DNA of 64,000 nucleotides from Brochothrix campestris (GTDB taxonomy: Bacteria; Bacillota; Bacilli; Lactobacillales; Listeriaceae): NCBI RefSeq assembly GCF_046058945.1, contig NZ_CP175511.1:930001-994000 (forward strand), given 5' to 3'. Every line of letters starts with the position of its first letter. The first letter of the stretch is position 1. Of this stretch, positions 26,304-35,313 are shown piece after piece. The notes below the pieces were generated by a model that did no database searches, was not told the DNA's origin, and saw nothing but the letters and a program-made list of their open reading frames with translations. Made by a program: the position numbers and the translations under genes.

Positions 26304-27110
26304 TTGAAAGTTACATTTAGAACGATAAGAGATCAGTTTACTCATTTAGGAATGATTTTTAGAATTGCCCGTTATGAAGACCGAGCAAGTTATCAAAGTC
26401 ACTATTTAGGGTTGTTGTGGGAAATTATTAATCCACTTATTCAAGTCGGAACGTACTATCTAATCTTCGGTGTGGCTTTAAAAGGCTCACGAGGCGATTC
26501 AGGTGGTGTGCCATTCTTTGTTTGGCTTGTATTAGGAATGGTCACCTGGCTCTTTATTAGCCAAGTGATTACACGTGGCAGTAAGGTAATTGTGAACAAG
26601 GTGCAACTCGTTAGTAAAATGAAATTCCCTCTTAATATCTTACCATCGATTAATATTGCCTCTGGTTTAACAGGATATGTTGTGATGTTAGCTGTAGCCC
26701 TAGTATTATTATTTAATAAAGGCGTTTTTCCAACTGTTATGTGGATACAGTTTATTTACTACTTTATTTGCATGATGGTTTTTCTGTATGCTTTAACATT
26801 GTTTACATCAACTCTAACCGTACTGTTTCGCGATATGCAATTTATCATTCAATCAGTCATGCGTCTGCTATTTTATGTGTCAGGTGCAATCTGGAGCATT
26901 GATCGTATGCCTGAAACTATTCAAAATGTATTTAAGCTAAATCCAATGTTATATTTAGTCGATGGTTTTAGAGATGTTTTCTTATCGCGCGCGTGGTTTT
27001 GGGAATCACCTGCATTAGGTATTTATTTTTGGGCGATTACACTGTTCTTATTAGTAGCAGGTAGTGTGTTACACGATAAATTCAAAGAAAACTTTATTGA
27101 CTATGTTTAA
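26304..27110 (+). CDS. tagG: Teichoic acid ABC exporter, membrane protein TagG
   Basis: A 268-residue ABC-2 type permease with about six membrane segments. The N-terminal RYEDRASYQSHYLGLLWEIINP is the characteristic start of TagG/Wzm exporters, which flip undecaprenyl-linked wall teichoic acid to the cell surface. The start is TTG at 26304 with only a weak purine tract (AGAAAGAAG) upstream; an ATG at 26300 is out of frame and encodes a six-codon peptide. A TAAAAT -10 box with TG extension at 26230-26238 is the likely promoter. It is followed by its ATPase 18 bases later. Confidence 0.88.
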   Translation: MKVTFRTIRDQFTHLGMIFRIARYEDRASYQSHYLGLLWEIINPLIQVGTYYLIFGVALKGSRGDSGGVPFFVWLVLGMVTWLFISQVITRGSKVIVNKVQLVSKMKFPLNILPSINIASGLTGYVVMLAVALVLLFNKGVFPTVMWIQFIYYFICMMVFLYALTLFTSTLTVLFRDMQFIIQSVMRLLFYVSGAIWSIDRMPETIQNVFKLNPMLYLVDGFRDVFLSRAWFWESPALGIYFWAITLFLLVAGSVLHDKFKENFIDYV

Positions 27111-27128
27111 GAGAGAGGTATATGCATT

Positions 27129-28736
27129 ATGACAATTAAAGTATCCGTCAAAGATGTGTCTAAAGAATATGATTTGTATCAAAATAAGTCGGATCGTATT
27201 AAAGCACTCGTTGACAAACGAAAGAAACCCCAACATTTTTGGGCCTTACGTCATATTTCATTCGATGTTCATGAAGGTGAAACAGTTGGCTTAATCGGTG
27301 TGAACGGATCAGGTAAGTCCACCGTTTCAAGTGTGATTGCAGGTATCTCACCAGCGACAAAAGGTGAAATTGAAATCAATGGTGAAGTATCGATGATTGC
27401 AATCGGAGCAGGCCTTAAAGGCCCACTGACGGGTGTTGAAAACATTCGTATGAAATGTTTAATGCTTGGCTATAGCATGAAAAAAATTAATCAATTAATG
27501 CCTGAAATCATCGCGTTTTCAGATTTAGGGGACTTTATTAATCAACCGGTTAAAAGCTATTCAAGCGGGATGAAATCACGACTAGGTTTTGCGATTGCGG
27601 TTCATATCGATCCTGATATTTTAGTGATTGATGAGGCATTGAGTGTGGGTGATAAAACCTTCTATCAAAAATGTGTCGATAAAATCATGGACTTTAAAGC
27701 ACAAGGAAAAACAATCTTCTTTGTGTCGCATTCATTAGCACAAGTTAAATCGCTTTGTGATCGGATTGTATGGATGCATTATGGCGAATTGCGGATGGAT
27801 GGACCTGCCGCAGAGGTAGCAAAAGAGTATGATGCCTATGTTAAATGGTTCAACGGTTTAAAACCAGCCGAAAAAACGGCATATCAACAAGAATGTAAAG
27901 CGAAACAGAAACGTCCCTATATACCATTGGAAGTTCAAAATCCAGCGGATAAAGACTCGCGCCTCGTACGAAATCAAGCGACTTATGAAAAATTACAGAA
28001 AAAAGGGAGTCTTTGGACACCTGTTATTCTCGTCTTACTTGCTTTTGTTATTATCACGAGTGGGATTGCAATAGCTTCAAACAAAAGCTTAGCAAGCATG
28101 TTTTTTTCTAGTGTCAAAACAGAGGAAGACGCTAAAACGAAGACACCAGTCAAACTCGTTTGGGAAAACGTCTCTGAGAATGCCCGTTTCAACAAAAATA
28201 ATGTGGAACTGTACACCGATGAAACTTTAAAAACAAAAGCATCAACAAAAGTCATTATCGGTCAGCAACTAGCTGTTAAACGTCAAAGTGATAAAATTGT
28301 TGAAATTTCGTTTGAAGACGGTAAATACTATGTTGAAAAAGGTAATTTTCAATATAAATCAGATAGTATTGTTCAAGATAATGTTGAAAAGACCGATTTT
28401 GTTGACTATTTCAATGGTCAAATTGCTACTTCGATTGAGTACTTTACCGCCTATCTTGGTCGTAATAAAACCGATGTGATCACTGAAATGAACTCAAAAG
28501 ATATTCCAGAAGATAAGGTGATTTCACTCTATGACGGTCAATTAAAATATCATTATGACGAGGCAGACCTAATTACTTCTATTCAAATTGAAACGAAAGA
28601 GTATGTTTCTGTTGAAGCACTTGACATTACGAAGAGCCAAACGCTTTTTGATAGCAAGGATAAATCTTACTTTTTTGAAGGTCTAGATTATCAGTACAGA
28701 GTGACAAAAGAAACTGTTTCTTTTTATAATAAATAA
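27129..28736 (+). CDS. tagH: Teichoic acid ABC exporter, ATPase TagH with extracytoplasmic extension
   Basis: A 535-residue protein. The N-terminal ABC domain (residues 1 to about 245) has Walker A GVNGSGKST, signature YSSGMKSRLGF and Walker B ILVIDEALSVGD, the TagH/Wzt pattern. A membrane segment (about 296-315, PVILVLLAFVIITSG) leads to a C-terminal domain of about 210 residues that should be outside the cell, as in Bacillus TagH, where an SH3-like region follows the membrane helix. It forms the exporter with TagG. A hairpin lies directly after the stop (28741-28770). Confidence 0.88.
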   Translation: MTIKVSVKDVSKEYDLYQNKSDRIKALVDKRKKPQHFWALRHISFDVHEGETVGLIGVNGSGKSTVSSVIAGISPATKGEIEINGEVSMIAIGAGLKGPLTGVENIRMKCLMLGYSMKKINQLMPEIIAFSDLGDFINQPVKSYSSGMKSRLGFAIAVHIDPDILVIDEALSVGDKTFYQKCVDKIMDFKAQGKTIFFVSHSLAQVKSLCDRIVWMHYGELRMDGPAAEVAKEYDAYVKWFNGLKPAEKTAYQQECKAKQKRPYIPLEVQNPADKDSRLVRNQATYEKLQKKGSLWTPVILVLLAFVIITSGIAIASNKSLASMFFSSVKTEEDAKTKTPVKLVWENVSENARFNKNNVELYTDETLKTKASTKVIIGQQLAVKRQSDKIVEISFEDGKYYVEKGNFQYKSDSIVQDNVEKTDFVDYFNGQIATSIEYFTAYLGRNKTDVITEMNSKDIPEDKVISLYDGQLKYHYDEADLITSIQIETKEYVSVEALDITKSQTLFDSKDKSYFFEGLDYQYRVTKETVSFYNK

Positions 28737-28740
28737 GCCA

Positions 28741-28770
28741 TTAAAGACGGTCTCTAGAGATCGTCTTTAA
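28741..28770 (+). promoter_or_regulatory. Perfect hairpin between tagH and the next gene
   Basis: TTAAAGACG / CGTCTTTAA arms around the palindromic TCTCTAGAGA. Only a short T stretch follows (TTTAATTG), and it ends 18 bases before the next start codon. It could be a weak terminator or an mRNA-stability or processing element within the operon. Confidence 0.5.
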
Positions 28771-28788
28771 TTGTCAAGAGGTGTTGAA

Positions 28789-29916
28789 ATGGGAGTCGTA
28801 AAAGAACTATATATGTTTATCATACGTGTTTACGCGCTCTTTCTGGAGCGTGTCTCACAGCGTAATAAAATCGTATTTATCGCATCTTTTGGTGATAACT
28901 GTGTGCCAGTAGCAAATGAGTTATATAAACGTTTTCCACAACGGCAGGTAATTGTTTTGTATGAGAGCAGTGCAACTGTAGCCTTAAAGGAGTTAAATCC
29001 GTCGATTCGTTCGATGAGATGTGACGGCTGGCATATTTTTTACTGTGTACCGTCGCTCGTAAGCGCACAAAAAATCGTAATTGATAATTACTTCGCCTTT
29101 TTAGGTGCCTTGCCGAAACGAGCCACCTGTGAATGCATCCAAGTCTGGCATGCAAATGGTGCGATAAAAACGTTCGGTAGTGAAAATAAAGCTAACGTAA
29201 ATCGTTCACTGGCAGATAAGCAACGTTTTGCAAAAGTGTACGACTATACAGATAGCTACGTTGTCGGATCAGATCAGATGATGGCTATTTTTGGTCGGTC
29301 TCTAGCGGCCACATCGAAAAAAAAGTTGCCATTTGGTCTGCCGCGAACCGATGCCTATTTTGATTTGGAAAAAATGTCAGATTTGAAAAAAAAGATACGT
29401 GCACGATACCAAGTTAGCAGTACCAAAAAACTGTTGTTATATGCACCAACGTATCGTAATAATAATGAAATTGCCCTTGACATCGATCTATTGCGTCAAG
29501 AACATCAACATCAGGCGTTACTGTTAATAAAGTTACATCCTCGGGTGGCTCAGGGGAATCTTATTGAAGATGACTTTGTGAAAATTGTCCCAGTATCCGA
29601 TGATATCAGGACCTATTATCCCGCGGCTGATTTAATCATTAGTGATTATTCGTCGATTCCGTTTGAAGTTTCGCTATTAGCGAAGGTGCCCCAAATGCTA
29701 TTTTATTGCTACGACCAACAGGAATACGACTCGCTCCAAGGTTTGCAACCAAGTTGGAAAAAAATGCTACCTGGCAAGATTGTAACGACGACTGCACAAG
29801 TAAGTCGGGCCATTGCGATCCCAGAGACGTTTGATTTTCAATCATACAATCAAAGGTGGAATCAATATACTGTTGGTGAAGCAGTTTCAAAATTATCCAC
29901 ATATTTAGCATCGTAG
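28789..29916 (+). CDS. CDP-glycerol glycerophosphotransferase family protein (TagB/TagF-like)
   Basis: A 375-residue peripheral membrane enzyme of the Glyphos_transf family that adds glycerol-phosphate (or ribitol-phosphate) units to a lipid-linked teichoic acid. Motifs seen are QVWHANGAIKTFG and the C-terminal HPR (KLHPRV) and SDYSSIPFEVSLLAKVP, the nucleotide-phosphate binding region. The size suits a TagB-type primase or single-domain polymerase rather than the 700-residue TagF. The start is ATG 28789, 5 bases after AAGAGGTG; an in-frame TTG at 28771 overlaps the hairpin. Which subreaction it performs is not clear. Confidence 0.82.
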   Translation: MGVVKELYMFIIRVYALFLERVSQRNKIVFIASFGDNCVPVANELYKRFPQRQVIVLYESSATVALKELNPSIRSMRCDGWHIFYCVPSLVSAQKIVIDNYFAFLGALPKRATCECIQVWHANGAIKTFGSENKANVNRSLADKQRFAKVYDYTDSYVVGSDQMMAIFGRSLAATSKKKLPFGLPRTDAYFDLEKMSDLKKKIRARYQVSSTKKLLLYAPTYRNNNEIALDIDLLRQEHQHQALLLIKLHPRVAQGNLIEDDFVKIVPVSDDIRTYYPAADLIISDYSSIPFEVSLLAKVPQMLFYCYDQQEYDSLQGLQPSWKKMLPGKIVTTTAQVSRAIAIPETFDFQSYNQRWNQYTVGEAVSKLSTYLAS

Positions 29917-29943
29917 GTCAATACGGTCAATCTCAGCAATACC

Positions 29944-29952
29944 TGTTATAAT
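29944..29952 (+). promoter_or_regulatory. Extended -10 promoter of the glycosyltransferase gene
   Basis: TGTTATAAT, 41 bases before the start codon, with no convincing -35 box. Confidence 0.5.
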
Positions 29953-29993
29953 AACAATGACGAAGTTTGATGGTTTGAATTGGAGGTGGATCG

Positions 29994-30950
29994 ATGAAAA
30001 AAATCACAATTGTGATTCCTGCATACAATGAAGAAGAAGTTATTGGTGTATTATATGAAGCGTTAATAGCTATGTCACAAAAGCTGCCTTTGTATGCTTT
30101 TGAGTATTTATTTGTTGATGATGGTAGTGCTGATGGAACGCTAATGCATCTTAATCACTATCGTCAAAAGGATCAACGTGTTCAAATACTAGCTTTATCA
30201 CGAAACTATGGTAAAGAAACAGCCATGATTGCGGGCTTGGATTATGCAACTGGTGATGCCGTTGTTATTTTAGATGCTGATTTACAAGATCCACCCGCAT
30301 TAATAGAAGAAATGGTATATTGGTGGGAACAGGGCTATGATGATGTCTATGCAAAAAGACGCAGTCGTAAAGGCGAGTCTTGGTTGAAAAAAATAACATC
30401 GCAACGTTACTATGCAATGTTACAAAAAACCACCCGTATTCCCTTGCAGAGAGATACCGGTGATTTTCGCTTACTTGACCGACGATGTGTCGATGCACTC
30501 AAGCAGATGCGTGAAACGCAACGTTATACCAAAGGACTGTTTAGTTGGATTGGCTATAAGAAAAAAGAATTGTTGTTTGATCGGCAGCCTCGAGCCGCAG
30601 GCAAGACAAAATGGAATTATTTAAATTTAATTAACTTAGCGATTGAAGGATTCACATCCTTCACAACAGTACCATTGCGAATATCAACTGTGGCGGGGTT
30701 TATCGTATCGATCATCGCATTTATTTATATGATTGTTATTTTAATAAAAACCTTATTATTTGGTTCAGATGTCTCAGGCTACCCGTCATTGATGATCATG
30801 ATTTTGTTTCTTGGTGGTATTCAATTGATTAGTCTAGGTGTAATCGGTGAATATTTAGGACGTATCTTTAACGAATCTAAAAACAGACCGTTGTATTTTA
30901 TCGATCAATTCAATGATAAGAAAATTGATCCTCAGCAGAAAAAAAACTAA
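29994..30950 (+). CDS. GT2 polyprenyl-phosphate glycosyltransferase (GtrB/CsbB/YkcC type)
   Basis: A 318-residue membrane-anchored glycosyltransferase. The N-terminal GT-A domain has VIPAYNEEEVI, FVDDGSADGT and DADLQDPP. Two membrane helices at about residues 232-300 and the ending GEYLGRIFNESKNRPLYF are typical of enzymes that load glucose (or another hexose) onto undecaprenyl phosphate for decoration of teichoic acids outside the cell. The neighbouring pgcA gene would supply glucose-1-phosphate for the donor UDP-glucose, which fits. The ATG at 29994 follows GGAGGTGG. Confidence 0.87.
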   Translation: MKKITIVIPAYNEEEVIGVLYEALIAMSQKLPLYAFEYLFVDDGSADGTLMHLNHYRQKDQRVQILALSRNYGKETAMIAGLDYATGDAVVILDADLQDPPALIEEMVYWWEQGYDDVYAKRRSRKGESWLKKITSQRYYAMLQKTTRIPLQRDTGDFRLLDRRCVDALKQMRETQRYTKGLFSWIGYKKKELLFDRQPRAAGKTKWNYLNLINLAIEGFTSFTTVPLRISTVAGFIVSIIAFIYMIVILIKTLLFGSDVSGYPSLMIMILFLGGIQLISLGVIGEYLGRIFNESKNRPLYFIDQFNDKKIDPQQKKN

Positions 30951-30959
30951 AAATTTGAG

Positions 30960-30980
30960 CTTAACGCTAGTTAAGTTTTT
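30960..30980 (+). terminator. Weak terminator before pgcA
   Basis: CTTAAC-GCTA-GTTAAG (30960-30975) followed by five T. The stem is short, so termination may be partial; the pgcA ribosome site follows at once. Confidence 0.5.
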
Positions 30981-30995
30981 GGAGGTAAGCAAACA

Positions 30996-32726
30996 ATGAG
31001 TTGGAAAAAAGCGTTTCATAACTGGGATGAATTCGAGCAATTAAATGAGCTAAATCGACAGGAATTAGATGAAATTAAATTGGATAAAACCGAGCTAGAA
31101 GATCATTTCTATAAATATATCGAATTTGGTACAGCTGGTATGCGTGGTGTATTAGGTGTCGGTACTAATCGTTTGAATGAATACACCATCCGTTGGGTGA
31201 GTGAAGGTTTAGCGCAATACATCCTATCACAGGGGAAGTTGGCAGTTAAACGAGGTGTCGTCATCGCTTATGATTCACGTCATTTCTCACAAGAATTCGC
31301 CTATATTGCCGCCAGTGTGCTCGCATTGCATGAAATCAAGGCCTACGTCTTTGAAAGTCTGCGTCCAACACCTGAATTATCATACGCGATTCGTTATTTA
31401 AAAGCGTATAATGGTATTATGATAACGGCAAGCCATAACCCTGCGCAGTATAATGGTTTTAAAGTGTACGGTGAAGATGGAGCCCAAATGACTCCATCTG
31501 CTGTGGCTGCCATTGTCGCGAACTTAGAACAGCTTAAAGGCCGCGAATTGACGTTGGCAGCAGTTGATACGGAAATGGCGATTGAACAAGGGAAAATCAA
31601 AGTGATTAGTGAACTCGTCGATAAACCTTACTTATGTGATTTGGAGTCGGTGGTTATTAATGACTCATTGATTCGTAAACATGGTAACGATGTCGGCATC
31701 GTTTATACACCACTACATGGTACGGGCGGTGTTCTCATGCCGCAAGTGTTAGAAGTGGCCGGTTTTACCAATGTTGAGTATGTCACTAAACAAATGAATC
31801 CCGATCCTGAATTTTCTACGGTCAACTCACCAAATCCTGAAAATATTGAAGCATTTAACTATGCGATTAGAGTGGGTGATGAAATCGCCGCTGATGTTTT
31901 GTTAGCGACTGATCCAGATGCTGATCGACTTGGCGTTGCAGTGCCAGATAGTAATGGACGATATCAAATTTTATCGGGTAATCAAATTGGGGCATTAATC
32001 TTAAATTATGTCTTGGATCAACGTAAACAGTCGGGCTTACTACCGCACAACGCAGCAGTCGTTAAATCGATTGTTACGAGCGATATTGGCCGTAAAATTG
32101 CGGCACATTATGACGTGGCAATGTTTGAAGTCTTAACTGGCTTTAAATATATCGGTGAAAAAATTGCACAGTGGCAAGCAGATAAAAAATTTGTTTATCA
32201 GTTCGGTTACGAAGAGAGTAATGGATATATGCTAAAAGCATTCACACGCGATAAGGATGCCTTGCAAGCAGGTTTAATGTTTGCAGAGTTAACCTTAGCA
32301 TACAAACAAGCAGGGTTGACCGTATTAGAAGGCTTAGAAAAATTATATGACCAATTTGGCTACTACAGCGACGAAGTCGTATCACTTACGTTAGATGGCA
32401 TGCAGGGTGTCGCAGAAATCAACCGTATCATGACGAACTTCAAGACGACACCACCACAAACAGTAGCGGATTTAAACGTTGTTGTAATTGAAGATTTTGC
32501 GAAACAAACACGAACTGATTGTTTGGCATCGACAATCACGACACTTGATTTGCCACAAGCAGACGTTCTGAAGTTCTATCTAGAAGACGGTTCATGGTTC
32601 TGCGTGCGACCATCAGGAACAGAACCCAAAATCAAGTTTTACTACTGTGTTTCAGCAGATACAGCCATGAAAGCAGCTGATAAACTAATGCGTATAAAAA
32701 CAGCTGTCACGATGTTAGTCCAATAA
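30996..32726 (+). CDS. pgcA: Alpha-phosphoglucomutase
   Basis: A 576-residue alpha-D-phosphohexomutase interconverting glucose-6-phosphate and glucose-1-phosphate. The active serine lies in ITASHNPAQYNGFKVY, the metal loop is TDPDADRLGVA, the sugar-binding loop is FGYEESNGYML, and the phosphate-binding loop is RPSGTEPKIKFYY. It supplies precursor for UDP-glucose and hence glycolipids and teichoic-acid glucosylation, and is also the route by which glucose-1-phosphate re-enters glycolysis. The ATG at 30996 follows TTGGAGG. Confidence 0.93.
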   Translation: MSWKKAFHNWDEFEQLNELNRQELDEIKLDKTELEDHFYKYIEFGTAGMRGVLGVGTNRLNEYTIRWVSEGLAQYILSQGKLAVKRGVVIAYDSRHFSQEFAYIAASVLALHEIKAYVFESLRPTPELSYAIRYLKAYNGIMITASHNPAQYNGFKVYGEDGAQMTPSAVAAIVANLEQLKGRELTLAAVDTEMAIEQGKIKVISELVDKPYLCDLESVVINDSLIRKHGNDVGIVYTPLHGTGGVLMPQVLEVAGFTNVEYVTKQMNPDPEFSTVNSPNPENIEAFNYAIRVGDEIAADVLLATDPDADRLGVAVPDSNGRYQILSGNQIGALILNYVLDQRKQSGLLPHNAAVVKSIVTSDIGRKIAAHYDVAMFEVLTGFKYIGEKIAQWQADKKFVYQFGYEESNGYMLKAFTRDKDALQAGLMFAELTLAYKQAGLTVLEGLEKLYDQFGYYSDEVVSLTLDGMQGVAEINRIMTNFKTTPPQTVADLNVVVIEDFAKQTRTDCLASTITTLDLPQADVLKFYLEDGSWFCVRPSGTEPKIKFYYCVSADTAMKAADKLMRIKTAVTMLVQ

Positions 32727-32746
32727 TTAAATAAGGATGAGTGTTA

Positions 32747-33625
32747 ATGGAGAAACTAAACGAAGTTGAATTAGTCATCATCACAGGTATGTCAGGGGCT
32801 GGTAAGTCCGTTGCTGTGCAAGCGTTTGAAGATATGGATTACTTTTGTGTTGATAATTTACCACCGTTATTATTGCCTAAATTTTGGGAGCTGATGCACA
32901 ATTCAGGCAAAAATAAAATTGCCGTGGTAATGGATTTACGATCGCAAGATTTCTTTGGATCAATTGATGATTATATTGGTGATCTGATAAAGCAAGCTGG
33001 ACTCGATTTAACCATTTTATTTCTTGATGCTGATGATGAAATCCTCGTCACCCGCTATAAAGAAACACGGCGTTCACATCCATTAGCCGCTGGGAAATCA
33101 ACGTATTCAGGTATTAAACGAGAACGGGAACTATTAGCCTTTTTGAAGAGCGTTTCACAGCTTGTACTGGATACAAGTGTGTTGAAACCGAAACAATTAC
33201 GTGAAAAATTAATGGTTCACTTTTTAAATGGAACAGAAGCTGTCTTTAATGTCAACGTGATGTCATTTGGTTTTAAATACGGTATTCCGATTGATGCTGA
33301 TCTTGTGTTTGATGTCCGTTTTTTACCCAATCCGTTTTATGATGAAGTGATGCGAGCGCAAACCGGCCTCGAAGATAATGTCTATAATTATGTGATGAAG
33401 TGGCCCGATACAGAGCAGTTTCTTGATAAGCTACTCGATTTATTAGTTTATAGCTTGCCAAAGTATAAACGAGAAGGAAAAACACAGCTCCTTATCGCGA
33501 TTGGTTGTACCGGTGGTCAACATCGCTCGGTATCGCTAGCTCGCTATATCGCACAAGCATTAGAAACGAACTATCAAACCACCTTGACTCATCGAGATGT
33601 TACTAAGCATTTACACGATAAATAA
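32747..33625 (+). CDS. rapZ: RNase adapter RapZ / YvcJ family nucleotide-binding protein
   Basis: A 292-residue ATP/GTP-binding protein. Walker A GMSGAGKS at about residues 15-22, DNLPP and the C-terminal GCTGGQHRSVSLARY define the RapZ/YvcJ family. In enterobacteria RapZ controls GlmZ decay and amino-sugar synthesis; in Bacillus YvcJ affects competence, so the role here is open. I chose ATG 32747, 7 bases after AAGGATG; a GTG at 32741 is in frame but too close to that site. In many Firmicutes yvcK and whiA follow, but here the gene is the last before a convergent terminator. Confidence 0.92.
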   Translation: MEKLNEVELVIITGMSGAGKSVAVQAFEDMDYFCVDNLPPLLLPKFWELMHNSGKNKIAVVMDLRSQDFFGSIDDYIGDLIKQAGLDLTILFLDADDEILVTRYKETRRSHPLAAGKSTYSGIKRERELLAFLKSVSQLVLDTSVLKPKQLREKLMVHFLNGTEAVFNVNVMSFGFKYGIPIDADLVFDVRFLPNPFYDEVMRAQTGLEDNVYNYVMKWPDTEQFLDKLLDLLVYSLPKYKREGKTQLLIAIGCTGGQHRSVSLARYIAQALETNYQTTLTHRDVTKHLHDK

Positions 33626-33627
33626 GC

Positions 33628-33666
33628 AAAAGGGAGACCCACTATATTCAAATGGGCCTCCCTTTT
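33628..33666. terminator. Bidirectional terminator between rapZ and the LysM gene
   Basis: AAAAGGGAG-A-CCCA / TGGG-C-CTCCCTTTT stem with one mismatch, between convergent genes. Confidence 0.85.
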
Positions 33667-33678
33667 GTTATCGCTTGG

Positions 33679-34929
33679 TTATTTAATTGTTAGTTTTTGA
33701 CCCACTGATAGTTGGTTAGGGTTTTTCAAGTTATTAATCTTTTGCAGTTCAGACCAAGTTTTACTGTATTTAGCGGCAATCTTAGAAAGGGTATCACCTT
33801 TTTTGACTGTGTAAGATTGCGTTACAACTGGTTTTGAGGGTGCGACAGTTGAGTTGTTTTCATTTTTGGCTAAGGAAATCACTTGACCCACTTGGATAGT
33901 GTATGGTGACGTAATGTGATTGATGGCAGCCAGGTCAGTGTACGTCATTTTGTGTTTGTAAGCAATAGCGCTTAATGTGTCGCCTTTTTTAACCGTATAA
34001 GTTTTGACCTGTGTGGGCGTTTTAATAATGGCAATTTTAAGTTCTTGCTTAGGATAAATTGTATATGGTGCGGCAATTTTATTAGTTGCAGCAATCGCTT
34101 CATAGGTTGTTTTATATTTAGTCGCAATTTTTTTAAGCGTATCACCATCTTTTACTTTATACGTAGTGAAGGTTGTGTCTCCAGTAGTGTTTGGATTATT
34201 AGCAGCCTGTGTATCGTATTGCTCTAACTGATAAGTATTTATTAATTGGAGTAATTTTGTGCCATAAGCACTGTCGGTAGCATAGATTCCTGTTAAAGCC
34301 TGTGTAGCTTCTGCAGGCGTCTTGGCATTAATGAATTTAGCATAATGTGAACTTGCCCAACTTGTACGTGTGAAAAGATCGACATAATCTTGTACAGAGG
34401 CAGCTGGTGAAGGGTAAACTCTGAAACTTGCATTAATCGTAGTGTAACTACCTTTAACTTCTTCTTGCGTTGAAAGATTAATGCTCTGTCCTTCATAAGC
34501 ACCTTTAATGCCAAAGTAGTTATTGTAGTTTTGAGCCAGTCCTGATCGCCCACTCTGTGATTCTAAAATCGCTTGCGCAATCATGACACTTGTAAAGTAA
34601 TGATCGCTTAAATTGGTTTGACTAGCTGTTGCTGCCAACGCGTTAGCAAATTCTGCTGTACTACCGGAAGGAAGTGCTTGGCTTGTATCAGTGAAATTGG
34701 CTGATGTTTGTGTGATTATTAATTTTTGTCCAATCGTAAGGTACTTGCCTAATTGATTGTTAGCACGTAACGTATCCACAGTAACGCCGAATTTTGCAGC
34801 GATTTTTTGGAGAGTATCCCCAGCTTGAACCGTATAGCTATCGTTTGTCGTTGTATCTGCTGAAGCGGTCGGGACTACTGAACTTAGGGCAATTGCACTA
34901 AGTCCTGTAATTATTGTAGTTTTCTTCAT
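33679..34929 (-). CDS. Secreted LysM peptidoglycan hydrolase (glucosaminidase, GH73)
   Basis: A 416-residue secreted wall hydrolase. A signal peptide (cleavage near TASADT, residue 25) is followed by one LysM (about 31-73), a glucosaminidase domain (about 90-235) with putative acid Glu123 in AQAILESQSGRSGLA, and three more LysM modules (about 252-299, 308-353, 371-415), each with the YTVKKGDTL pattern. It is expected to cut GlcNAc-MurNAc bonds during separation or turnover. The ATG at 34929 follows AAAGGAG. An extended -10 promoter on the same strand (TGGTATAAT, 35026-35018) leaves a leader of about 80 bases. Confidence 0.9.
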   Translation of the reverse strand: MKKTTIITGLSAIALSSVVPTASADTTTNDSYTVQAGDTLQKIAAKFGVTVDTLRANNQLGKYLTIGQKLIITQTSANFTDTSQALPSGSTAEFANALAATASQTNLSDHYFTSVMIAQAILESQSGRSGLAQNYNNYFGIKGAYEGQSINLSTQEEVKGSYTTINASFRVYPSPAASVQDYVDLFTRTSWASSHYAKFINAKTPAEATQALTGIYATDSAYGTKLLQLINTYQLEQYDTQAANNPNTTGDTTFTTYKVKDGDTLKKIATKYKTTYEAIAATNKIAAPYTIYPKQELKIAIIKTPTQVKTYTVKKGDTLSAIAYKHKMTYTDLAAINHITSPYTIQVGQVISLAKNENNSTVAPSKPVVTQSYTVKKGDTLSKIAAKYSKTWSELQKINNLKNPNQLSVGQKLTIK

Positions 34930-35313
34930 ATTTGTATTTGCTCCTTTAAATTGAAGTTAATAGTAAGATGATGTGTATTTAGAGCCAATTGTACATTAGG
35001 TCTTCATACTTATATTAATTATACCAAATGATGAGCTTAATGGTACTTTTTTTTGAGGTTTTTCTCAAAAAAGAGCAAATGTACATGAATTGGAGGGGGA
35101 ATAGTCGAGGTAAAGGGATTTAAATGAAGTGGAACAGCAACCAATGAAACAAGTAAGATTGACCCCCCTGTAATAAGATACTCTCTCCCCGATTGTTAGC
35201 TGCTTAATCGAAAAAAAGCCCTTAATATAAGTATGAATACGTGATAACAGAAAAAAACTGCAAATCACTGTTTGAAACGTAGCGATTTACAGTTCTATTA
35301 TGACGCTTTTTAA
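34930..35313. other. 384-base intergenic region between the LysM hydrolase and mscL
   Basis: On the minus strand it holds, in order, the mscL terminator (35292-35251), a stretch with a CGATT/AATCG hairpin next to seven T, G-rich segments near 35165-35210 that can pair with the C-rich segment opposite 35090-35097, an AT-rich hairpin CTTTTTTGAG / CTCAAAAAAAAG near 35072-35046, and the extended -10 box TGGTATAAT (35026-35018). No open frame is convincing. If transcribed from further upstream it would be a long structured leader for the hydrolase. Confidence 0.4.
35251..35292 (-). terminator. Terminator of mscL
   Basis: On the minus strand CTGTAAATCGCTACG / CAGTGATTTGCAG form an imperfect stem, followed by TTTTTTT. 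Confidence 0.8.

Noticed and set aside
26300..26320. Six-codon leader peptide (ATG 26300) controlling tagG
   Set aside because: The short frame overlaps the tagG start and lacks a clear ribosome site of its own; it is more likely chance.
35090..35235. Confident call of a c-di-AMP (ydaO) riboswitch
   Set aside because: Only short blocks resemble the consensus and their order is different; without a covariance search this is kept as a low-score finding only.
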